DNA of 48,099 nt from a virus, in IMG/VR virus record IMGVR_UViG_3300048930_001370, positions 1 to 48,099 of that record, one strand, 5' to 3'. Positions 40,454 to 47,181 of the stretch are shown here, one piece after another (within the stretch, counting starts at the first letter, position 1; each line of letters starts with the position of its first letter). Under the pieces are notes generated by a model. That model worked only from the letters and a program-made list of their open reading frames with translations, had not been told where the DNA came from and did not search any database. The position numbers and the translations under genes were made by a program.

Positions 40454-40478
40454 AACGGCGAGCTCGAGGCTCGCCGTT
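40454..40478 (-). terminator. Hairpin downstream of recombinase operon
   Basis: 9-bp perfect stem AACGGCGAG / CTCGCCGTT with a 7-nt loop, about 25 nt after the stop of the HTH partner gene at 40503. On the minus strand GTCGTTTCTGG follows, a weak U-tract. It probably ends the recombinase transcript before the early operon region. Confidence 0.5.
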
Positions 40479-40502
40479 GAGGTGGATCGTGTTCTGACCA
40501 GG

Positions 40503-40964
40503 TCAGCGTTCGGGAAAGCCGAGCAGGCGTCGCTGTTCGTTCCAGTCGCGCGGGATGATATCGATGCGGCCGCGCAGTGCATGCAGGTTGACGTGGCGCG
40601 GCTGCCGACCTTCGACGATGGCCGTGATGATGTCGGGCGCCAGCAGCGTCATCCGCAAGATCTCCGAAACCCAGCCACGTTCGAGCTTCTGCTTGCGGGC
40701 CAAGTCGCTGACGTGCGCGTAACGGCCCTCGTCGAGTTGCTTTTGCCAGTGAAAGCCTTTCCCGAGCGTCCGGATCATGGATTCGTCGAAGCCTCCGACA
40801 GTGGCATCGGGCAGCGAGGATGGTGGTGGCGTCAACACCTTGCGGTTCTGGCGGCGCTTGATCGTCAGCGGTACCACCGTGACCCGTTGGCCGTTGCTGA
40901 CGTAGTTGCGCGAATCCTCCTTGGCCTCGATGGTGACGGCGAATCGCCGGGCCTGCGTGCTCAT
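40503..40964 (-). CDS. HTH/ParB-like partner of the serine recombinase
   Basis: 153 aa. Contains SDLARKQKLERGWVSEILRM and TLLAPDIITAIVEGRQPRHV, an HTH as in KorB/ParB-type proteins (x-x-ARKxxLxRGWVSEIL). Found in a three-gene cassette with DUF2924 and the recombinase; the stop of the recombinase overlaps its ATG. A directionality or target-binding factor is plausible but unproven. Confidence 0.78.
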   Translation of the reverse strand: MSTQARRFAVTIEAKEDSRNYVSNGQRVTVVPLTIKRRQNRKVLTPPPSSLPDATVGGFDESMIRTLGKGFHWQKQLDEGRYAHVSDLARKQKLERGWVSEILRMTLLAPDIITAIVEGRQPRHVNLHALRGRIDIIPRDWNEQRRLLGFPER

Positions 40965-42373
40965 GCGGCAGCCTCCAGGTCGCGGTGCTCCTCGACGAGT
41001 GGGTGAGTGCAGACGTCAGGCCCGAGGCCGATCCATCCGTCCTCGCGCCAGTGGATGTCGAGGCCATCGCCGTGCAGTTGGATGCGCTCGATCAGCAGCC
41101 GCAGGATGCGTTGCTGCTCGGCCGGGAACAGCTGAGCCCAGACATCGCCGATGCGGCGCATGCCGATCACGACCTGCGCCTCATCCAGACCGGCCCCTTC
41201 AGGATGGCGCAAGCACGCGCGCCATACGCCGATCAGGACTTCCGGCGCGGCGAGCGCGGCATGGACCTGCGCCAGCACTGCGTTTTCGATGTCGGCGGCC
41301 GGCAGATGGCCGAGGTTCGGGGCGATGGCGTTCCGCTGGGTTCCCGCGGCATGGCGCTTGTGCATCTGCGGCACGTAGTACCGGTAGCAGCGCCCGTTCT
41401 TCTTGCGTGTGTAGGAGTGAATCATGCGTTGACCATCCGGCGCGAACAGCAAGCCGGCGAGCAATGCGGGATTCTTTTGCAGGGCGTCGCGCGGGCCTTG
41501 CTTGCGGCGCTCCATGAAGGCCTGCACCGCATCCCACGCCTCGCGCGCGACGATGGCTTGATGCTGGCCGGGATAGGCGCGGCCGCGGTGGGTCAGTTCG
41601 CCCAGGTAGATCCGATTGCGCAGCATCTTGAACAGGAACTTTTGGTCGATGGGGCTGCCTGCGCGTTGGCGCCCGGTCTGCGTCACCCATGCCTTGGTGG
41701 TCACGCCTTCCTCAGCGAGTTCACGCACTATCCGCGCCGCCGATCCGTGTTCGCCGTATCGGCGGAACAGATCGCGCACCAGCGCAGCTTCGGGCGAGTT
41801 GACCACGAGCTTGCGCTCGACCACGTCGTACCCGAGCGGAGGCACACCGCCCATCCACATGCCCTTGGCCTTGCTGGCGGCGATCTTGTCGCGGATGCGC
41901 TCGCCCGTGACCTCGCGCTCGAACTGCGCGAACGAGAGCAGGATGTTCAACGTAAGCCGCCCCATCGACGTCGTGGTGTTGAACTGCTGCGTCACGGACA
42001 CAAAAGAGGCGTTGTTGCGGTCGAACACATCGACGAGCCTGGCGAAATCCGCGAGCGAGCGCGTCAGTCGGTCGATCTTGTAGACGACCACGATGTCGAC
42101 GCGCTTGGCCTCGATGTCGGCGAGCAGGCGCCGTAGTCCCGGGCGCTCCATGTTGCCGCCCGAGAAGCCGCCATCGTCGTAGCCATCGTCCAGCGCCACC
42201 CAGCCTTCGTGGCGCTGGCTGGCGATGAACGCCAGGCCGGCATCGCGCTGGGCTTCGAGGCTGTTGTACTCCTGGTCGAGTCCCTCGTCGCTGGATTTGC
42301 GGGTGTAGATCGCACAGCGTTTCTTGGTGACGACCGGCGCCGGCGGCGCGTAGGCAGTGCGCTGCGGCTTCAT
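40961..42373 (-). CDS. Large serine recombinase (putative integrase)
   Basis: 470 aa. N-terminal resolvase domain with catalytic S27 in AIYTRKSSDEG, then NSLEAQRDAGLAFIASQRHE, DDGGFSGGNMERPGLRRLLA, VVVYKIDRLTRSLADFARLV and SFAQFEREVTGERIRDKIAA. A recombinase domain follows at about 185-260 (PPLGYDVVERKLVVNSPEAA). There is no CxxC zinc ribbon in the C-terminal part; instead a basic region RKKNGRCYRYYVPQ is seen. It likely integrates the phage. The ATG overlaps DUF2924 stop. Confidence 0.94.
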   Translation of the reverse strand: MKPQRTAYAPPAPVVTKKRCAIYTRKSSDEGLDQEYNSLEAQRDAGLAFIASQRHEGWVALDDGYDDGGFSGGNMERPGLRRLLADIEAKRVDIVVVYKIDRLTRSLADFARLVDVFDRNNASFVSVTQQFNTTTSMGRLTLNILLSFAQFEREVTGERIRDKIAASKAKGMWMGGVPPLGYDVVERKLVVNSPEAALVRDLFRRYGEHGSAARIVRELAEEGVTTKAWVTQTGRQRAGSPIDQKFLFKMLRNRIYLGELTHRGRAYPGQHQAIVAREAWDAVQAFMERRKQGPRDALQKNPALLAGLLFAPDGQRMIHSYTRKKNGRCYRYYVPQMHKRHAAGTQRNAIAPNLGHLPAADIENAVLAQVHAALAAPEVLIGVWRACLRHPEGAGLDEAQVVIGMRRIGDVWAQLFPAEQQRILRLLIERIQLHGDGLDIHWREDGWIGLGPDVCTHPLVEEHRDLEAAA

Positions 42374-42831
42374 GCGCGCTCCTTCGTGGTGAGACCGAAG
42401 AAGGCAGGGCCGGACCAGCGCGTGCCGGCGATGTGGCAGGCAATGGCCGTCAGGCTGGTATAGCGACGTCCGTCGTACTCGAAGTCGTTCGGCCCTCGCA
42501 CCAGGACGCGGTGCTCAACGTCGTCGAACATGCGCGTCAGCATCGTGCCCGGCAACAGTCGGTTGGCGTCGCGCCGCATCGCGCGCGGCAGCAAGCCGGT
42601 CTGGCCAATCTCCTCCAGCTGCTTGCGCACCGAAGGCTTCAAACCGCCGAAGGCGCGCTCCTGCATCCGGTAGGCAAGTCGGGATTCGAGCCAAACGCGC
42701 TGGTGGTGGCCGGGGCGTTCGTCGAAGTAGTCGTCCCACAGCGCCCACAGTTGCTCCATCGACAAGTGCGGCAGCTGCGCGACGCGGGCGGCGACCGTTG
42801 CGGCGTCGGGGTGGGTTTCGGTTTTGCGCAT
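42370..42831 (-). CDS. DUF2924-domain protein
   Basis: 153 aa starting MRKTETHPDAATVAARVAQL. Typical DUF2924 pieces: LSMEQLWALWDDYFDERPGH, LAYRMQERAFGGLKPSVRKQ, LLPGTMLTRMFDDVEHRVLV and FEYDGRRYTSLTAIACHIAG TRWSGPAFFGL. This family almost always lies just before a serine recombinase, as here, and its N-terminal part could bind DNA or the recombinase. AAGGAG lies 7 nt upstream of ATG. Preceded by copy 7 of the 32-bp element. Confidence 0.93.
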   Translation of the reverse strand: MRKTETHPDAATVAARVAQLPHLSMEQLWALWDDYFDERPGHHQRVWLESRLAYRMQERAFGGLKPSVRKQLEEIGQTGLLPRAMRRDANRLLPGTMLTRMFDDVEHRVLVRGPNDFEYDGRRYTSLTAIACHIAGTRWSGPAFFGLTTKERA

Positions 42832-42863
42832 CAGCGAACTCCTTTCGGTAGAGAGGGGTTCGC

Positions 42864-42895
42864 ATGAACACGCTGCTGGCCATCGAAGCCAAGGC
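42864..42895 (-). repeat. 32-bp shared upstream element, copy 7 (recombinase operon)
   Basis: Same architecture, minus strand: a diverged first arm GCCTTGGCTTC (first two bases changed) + six bases + CAGCAGCGTGTTCAT. It lies 32 nt before the DUF2924 start at 42831, the same spacing as in the small-gene island. It is diverged in the first two bases and in three bases of the second arm. Confidence 0.7.
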
Positions 42896-43244
42896 CAACT
42901 GCGCTCTTGTCGCAGCCCGCGGAAGACGTCTGCTGGTGGAGGCGCAAGAAGGCGACGGCTAGGAGGTCAGCTATCTCCTGATGCGGGTGGCGGGGCGCGT
43001 CGTGGTCCGAGGAAGGTTTGCGATGAAGCATGGTGGGCGCTCAGGTGGTGAACGCTGCTCATGCTAGGAACCATGGGCACCTGAGGTAACGGGAGTAGGC
43101 GGAAATGCGCGACGGTGATCGCTCAATGCGCGCCCAACCTGCGCTCCATGGAGCAATTGCCTTCATTTCGCCGACCCGGGTCCTCCCTAACGTTCCCGGG
43201 CGCCATCGCATTGGCTCGACAGCTTGCGCCGCTGTCAACTGCGA
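42896..43244. other. Non-coding gap between recombinase operon and SMEK gene
   Basis: About 350 nt without a credible gene. Short ORFs here have no ribosome site. It includes AGGAG / CTCCT (about 42970-42988) and a hairpin GACAGC / GCTGTC at 43218-43236 downstream of the SMEK gene stop. Base composition starts to fall toward 43240, which may mark the edge of an inserted cargo. Confidence 0.4.
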
Positions 43245-44285
43245 CTAGAACGAGGACAGGTCTACTTCGCCGATCACATTGCGCAATTTGAGGCCTTTGG
43301 AATCGAGAAAGCCCAAAAAACAATGGGACAAATCGTCGCATTTCGATGGGATTCGAACGCCAATTTCGGCGGGGCCATCTTCGTGGATATCCTCGCATCG
43401 AATGTCAACGAATCCGGCATCATCGAGAATTCTGAGTTCGCCATCCAGATCGGCCCCGTGGAACTCGCGCTTGACTTTATCAAGCAGCAAAGTCATCCAG
43501 GGCTCTGAGAAACGGCGGGACTTTCTGGATTCTCGGCGAGTAATCAACATTACGAGAAACTCGCGGGTTATCCGTGGAAGGCGAGAAAGCTGTCTTGCCA
43601 AATTCTGGATTTCTTTCGTCAGGAGCGGGTCAACCTCATCTTCGGACACACCGTTGATATCAGCAACAAACTTTCTGAACTCGGCGCCGTTGCCAATCTT
43701 CGGCTTCACTCGCTTTTCCCACAGGTCGTAGCCGCTCGTTGGGTACTTGCCGTTACTGTCCGGGATCTCCAGTTCGACTTTCAGTTTCGCGACTTCCGAA
43801 CGAACCTGTTGGTGTACTTTCTGCAATTGCATGATCTCTAGGCTAACGACGTCTCTAGCGATTGTCTCTAGGTCCCAAATGTCACTCTTTTTGGAGAAGC
43901 GAAGACGCTTCGCTGAGTCCTTGTTGACGGCATATGTGCGTTGCTTTTTTCCAATCACCAGGACTACAAATCGTCGGTATTTGCCCTGGTGCTCGGGCAG
44001 AATGCTGGCGAGAGTGTCGTTGACCTTCTGGGCAGTTGCTGTCGCCGTCACCTGAATTGCAAGACCGCTTGCCTCGTCGCCCAAGTCGAGACCTGGAGCA
44101 TTGGATCGTTCCGTGTTGAGATTAACCAGTGAGATCGCGTGCACCTTATTGAGGAGGTCGCGAAAGAAGTTCTCGGCGAAGACTGACAGATCGGTCATCC
44201 CCAGTTTGTTGCGCATCGAAACCTGCGCAGCGATTGCGGACAGTTCATCGATAATTTCGCCGATGTAGTAGCCCCTGGTGATCAT
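43245..44285 (-). CDS. SMEK-domain-type protein, accessory or defence candidate
   Basis: 346 aa from ATG at 44283-44285 with AGGGAG upstream; the frame to 44483 has a poor N-terminus. The first ~95 residues match the SMEK-type domain as I remember it: MITRGYYIGEIIDELSAIAA, VSMRNKLGMTDLSVFAENFF, RDLLNKVHAISLVNLNTERS, APGLDLGDEASGLAIQVTAT. That family appears at the start of predicted conflict proteins, and the DLGD/E-x-K-like context resembles nuclease folds. The rest is helical with no known fold. G+C here is visibly lower than in neighbours (many A/T-ending codons), which suggests recent gain. Confidence 0.68.
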   Translation of the reverse strand: MITRGYYIGEIIDELSAIAAQVSMRNKLGMTDLSVFAENFFRDLLNKVHAISLVNLNTERSNAPGLDLGDEASGLAIQVTATATAQKVNDTLASILPEHQGKYRRFVVLVIGKKQRTYAVNKDSAKRLRFSKKSDIWDLETIARDVVSLEIMQLQKVHQQVRSEVAKLKVELEIPDSNGKYPTSGYDLWEKRVKPKIGNGAEFRKFVADINGVSEDEVDPLLTKEIQNLARQLSRLPRITREFLVMLITRRESRKSRRFSEPWMTLLLDKVKREFHGADLDGELRILDDAGFVDIRCEDIHEDGPAEIGVRIPSKCDDLSHCFLGFLDSKGLKLRNVIGEVDLSSF

Positions 44286-44442
44286 GATTGCTCCCTGGCT
44301 ATCTGCTGCATGCTCTGATTTCGCCTTACGAAAAGCTTCAGCGAAAATATGAAAGTGGTGGTGGTCATTGGCATTCTCGCTCCTGCAAGAAGTCTGCATT
44401 CCGATGGTAGCGGCGCCGGTTGCACCTTGTGGTTCGATGACT

Positions 44443-45372
44443 TCAGCGAGTCGGGTACTGACCGGAAGAGCGAAACTGATCACTGGCGTTTAGGACGTGC
44501 TCGTCCTTCCACGAATCGTCCCAGTCCCGTGGCTCCGCGCCTTCGAGTAGAAGAAGCGTGATCACGCGGTCCCGGTCGGTGTAGGTGTGCTTGAACTCGC
44601 GCAATTTCATGTGCACGCCCTCTTCAGCGCACCAGATCGCGGCGGAGCATTCCACGCCGTCGAAGCATTGCACCACGCTGTCGTCGGCGGCCAGGGTGCC
44701 GGCGAACGGCTCCTGCGCAGACTCCGACTGGCGGACGCGAGCGCGGGTCATGCGCGCGTTGCGGCTGGCGCGCTGGTACTTGAGGAAACCCTGGTCCCAG
44801 TGGATCAAGATCGCGCGCTGGTCGGTGGCTTCGATGAAGCGCAAGCACAGGGCTTCGAAGGAGACTTCGAATCTGCGCGCGATGTCGCTCAGCAGGTGCA
44901 TGGTGACCTTCCGCTGATCGCCGAGGAGGCGCCGGAGCAGATCCAGGGGCATCAGCAGGTTGCTGGCAAAATCGTTGGCTTCGCGCTCGATGTTCCGACC
45001 GTCGAACTGGCCGGAGGTGACGCCGCGGTTATCGCACTCGAAGCTGTCTTGCAGCGCACGGTGCAGGACGAAGTGGCCCAGCTCATGCGCGATGGTGAAG
45101 CGACTGCGCTCGGGTGTTGCGTATTCCTTGTAGAGGATGCCCCATTCGGCCGGGTCGTCAGGGTTGCGTACCAGGGCGCCTTCGAAGCCGTTGACGTTCA
45201 GCGGCATCGGCGCCTTGATCTCACGGACACCCTTGCCATACGGCGTCCCCGGAAGCATCTGGCGAAGCACATCCAGATTGGTGGCTTCGGGCATGGTCTC
45301 GCCATGCCAGTGGCGCAACCACTTCAGCGCCGTGTTGGCCGCGATGGAGGGGGTGAGATCTGTGTCATTCAC
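44443..45372 (-). CDS. immA: ImmA/IrrE-family metalloprotease
   Basis: 309 aa from GTG overlapping the XRE stop (GTGA). Zinc-site HELGH at 96-100 (SRFTIAHELGHFVLHRA), then NIEREANDFASNLLMPLDLL with a third ligand Glu at about 130. The C-terminal ~120 residues form a second domain that may sense a signal. In ICEBs1 and temperate phages, ImmA cleaves the XRE repressor to allow induction. Paired XRE-ImmA genes are the expected switch here. Confidence 0.92.
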   Translation of the reverse strand: MNDTDLTPSIAANTALKWLRHWHGETMPEATNLDVLRQMLPGTPYGKGVREIKAPMPLNVNGFEGALVRNPDDPAEWGILYKEYATPERSRFTIAHELGHFVLHRALQDSFECDNRGVTSGQFDGRNIEREANDFASNLLMPLDLLRRLLGDQRKVTMHLLSDIARRFEVSFEALCLRFIEATDQRAILIHWDQGFLKYQRASRNARMTRARVRQSESAQEPFAGTLAADDSVVQCFDGVECSAAIWCAEEGVHMKLREFKHTYTDRDRVITLLLLEGAEPRDWDDSWKDEHVLNASDQFRSSGQYPTR

Positions 45373-45716
45373 GACTTGGCGTCACCCTCGCCTCGACCGG
45401 GGAACATGAGCTTCAACGCCTTGCGATAGCGCTCCTTCTCCTCGTCGGTCATGCCAGCGTATTCCCGAAAGAACGCGACATCCTCGGGCTTGGCTTCGTG
45501 AACCGGGCGAGGTGTTTCCTCCATGAGGTCCTCGACCGTGACGCCGAAGGTCTTCGCGAGCAGGAGCACGCGCTCGGCCGTCGGTCTTTGGCCATCCTTC
45601 ATCTCCAGTTCCCAGATGTAGCCGCGGGTGCAGCCGACCGCTTCGGCCACCTGCTGCAGGGTCATGCCTTTGGCTTCGCGTAGGCGCCGAAGCCGGGTTC
45701 CGAGTGTGGTTGCCAT
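45369..45716 (-). CDS. immR: XRE-family repressor, partner of ImmA
   Basis: 115 aa starting MATTLGTRLRRLREAKGMTL. HTH: QQVAEAVGCTRGYIWELEMK, DGQRPTAERVLLLAKTFGVT. C-terminal tail: EDLMEETPRPVHEAKPEDVA, FFREYAGMTDEEKERYRKAL. Likely the lysogeny repressor, cleaved by ImmA. A -10-like TATACT lies about 45 nt upstream and overlaps the operator-like site at 45762. The open frame to 45812 is not supported. Confidence 0.9.
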   Translation of the reverse strand: MATTLGTRLRRLREAKGMTLQQVAEAVGCTRGYIWELEMKDGQRPTAERVLLLAKTFGVTVEDLMEETPRPVHEAKPEDVAFFREYAGMTDEEKERYRKALKLMFPGRGEGDAKS

Positions 45717-45739
45717 CAGTCTGCTTCTAGGGGAAAGGC

Positions 45740-45756
45740 GTCTCAGGACGTGAGAC
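45740..45756. promoter_or_regulatory. 6-bp inverted repeat GTCTCA/TGAGAC
   Basis: GTCTCA-GGACG-TGAGAC, a perfect inverted repeat 24 nt upstream of the XRE start. A third potential operator in this divergent region, or the 5' untranslated leader of the XRE mRNA. Confidence 0.4.
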
Positions 45757-45761
45757 CAGAA

Positions 45762-45780
45762 GTATAGCCACGAGATACAT
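45762..45780 (-). promoter_or_regulatory. Operator-like site A with XRE -10 box
   Basis: Read on the minus strand: ATGTATCTCG then TGGC then TATAC. It contains TATACT, a good -10 for the XRE gene, and shares TGTATCTCG with site B. A repressor bound here would block its own promoter. Confidence 0.5.
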
Positions 45781-45805
45781 GCGCGGGGTGATGCGCTCTC
45801 GATGA

Positions 45806-45852
45806 TTGACAAGCGGAAGTCCGGGCACTAGCCTGCACTGTATCTCGCTACA
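45806..45852 (+). promoter_or_regulatory. Plus-strand promoter with operator-like site B
   Basis: TTGACA at 45806-45811 and TAGCCT at 45829-45834 with a 17-nt spacer. Site B, TGTA-TCTCGC-TACA (45839-45852), lies just downstream and shares TGTATCTCG with site A. It would drive the gene at 45952 under control of the XRE repressor. The -10 match is only partial. Confidence 0.5.
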
Positions 45853-45951
45853 CGACAAACAAACGGAGCGTTGCCTTCAAAGACTGACACTCGTTGTGCC
45901 TGATCCGCGCTGTCCAGACCCCTGCCAGTTCTTTGAAGGAAGCCTCCCGCA

Positions 45952-47178
45952 ATGAAGAAGACGTTTGTCGATGTGCTGCTCGAACTCCCCGTTGATGCCA
46001 CGCTCCAGCAGTTCCTGACCGAGCACGCGCTCCCCGTGCCGCTGGGATTCGCGTGGGACGACACCCCTGAGACCTCCCGTGCGCTGCTCGACTGCGTGCG
46101 CCAATGGCCCGATGTTGATGCCAAGGATCGCCTGATCGGCGAACTGAACGCTTGCCTGCCCTTGGCTGACGGGCCGGGGCAGCAGGCCATCTTCCAGGTG
46201 GCTGCCAGCGGCGGCAGCGCGTTGGTCGGGCTCGCGAGCTGCAAGAGCGATCTGCACCGAGCCTTCTGGTTCTACCGGCACCATCCCGAGCTGTTCCGAC
46301 ACGCGCTCGATGCGGACTTCATCGAGCGTCGTGGCAGCCAGGCTCAGCAGCATGCGCTGGGTATCAAGCGCCATCCGAATATGACCAAGCCCGCGCTCGC
46401 GGCCTTTGGCCAGGCCGTTTCCAGGTTCTATCAGCGGACGCTGAGTTGTGGCGATGGCGTCGAGACCACGATCTTCCAGCGCAGTCCTGGCGTGTTCCTG
46501 CTGACCACGCACGTCAAGGGATTGGCGACGATGCACCTCGAGTTCCAGGGCACGTCGCTGACGCGCCGCATCGGCAACCCGAGCATTCACGGAATGCTGG
46601 AGTACTCCGAGAAGACCGGCGTCGTGCGCACCTTGATCAGGGGTGGTGCCGCCTTTCACCAGATGCTGGCCAGCGAGTTCGCCACCCATGTGCTCGGCCA
46701 GGCCGTGGACGCGAAGCGCATCAAGCCGGAGAAACTCGACCTCACTCAGTTCCGCGCCGGCGTCGATTTCCCGCAGGCGATCAAGGACGGGTTCGTTGCG
46801 GTCCAGCTGAAGCAGATCACGGTGATGAGTCCAACCGGCAAGCTCAAGGTCGAAGCCACGGCGACGGCGATGGCTCAGCACCAGTCGGTCACCGAGTTGA
46901 TGCAGGAAGAGATGCCGGCGCCGCTGGAGGGCGGCTGGACGGTAAACGCCGTGCAGATCAACCTGTACTACCCGGGCGAGGGCGGGCGCAGGCACCGCGT
47001 GGTCACCGCCGAGTTGACCAGCATGGGTCGGCTGCGATTGCCAATGCGCGATCCGGTGATGAAGGCCAACGTCGAGCGCTACCTCGTCGAGAAGGGAATC
47101 CTGGCGCGCGGCCAGACGCTGGATGCGGACGACTTCCCGCAAGTCGACGAGCAGCGGCACTCGATGGCGGAGGACTGA
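45952..47178 (+). CDS. Protein of unknown function, divergent from repressor
   Basis: 408 aa starting MKKTFVDVLLELPVDATLQQ. No membrane segment or catalytic motif was found. Residues about 130-330 look like a mixed alpha/beta domain with HVKGLATMHLEFQGTSLTRR, IGNPSIHGMLEYSEKTGVVR and FVAVQLKQITVMSPTGKLKV; the C-terminal part has VNAVQINLYYPGEGGRRHRV. GGAAG lies before ATG. Arrangement with the downstream zinc-finger protein, close to a repressor-protease switch, suggests an accessory system. Not recognised. Confidence 0.82.
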   Translation: MKKTFVDVLLELPVDATLQQFLTEHALPVPLGFAWDDTPETSRALLDCVRQWPDVDAKDRLIGELNACLPLADGPGQQAIFQVAASGGSALVGLASCKSDLHRAFWFYRHHPELFRHALDADFIERRGSQAQQHALGIKRHPNMTKPALAAFGQAVSRFYQRTLSCGDGVETTIFQRSPGVFLLTTHVKGLATMHLEFQGTSLTRRIGNPSIHGMLEYSEKTGVVRTLIRGGAAFHQMLASEFATHVLGQAVDAKRIKPEKLDLTQFRAGVDFPQAIKDGFVAVQLKQITVMSPTGKLKVEATATAMAQHQSVTELMQEEMPAPLEGGWTVNAVQINLYYPGEGGRRHRVVTAELTSMGRLRLPMRDPVMKANVERYLVEKGILARGQTLDADDFPQVDEQRHSMAED

Positions 47179-47181
47179 TCG

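Noticed and set aside
25225-42895. The element as the serine recombinase attachment core
   Set aside because: The six central bases differ among all copies. Serine recombinases need matching crossover dinucleotides in both partners, so the copies could not recombine freely. Constant spacing to start codons also favours a promoter role.
42864-42962. 32-codon plus-strand ORF MNTLLAIEAKAN
   Set aside because: It begins in copy 7 of the element, read in reverse, and has no convincing Shine-Dalgarno sequence; most likely a by-product of the repeat.
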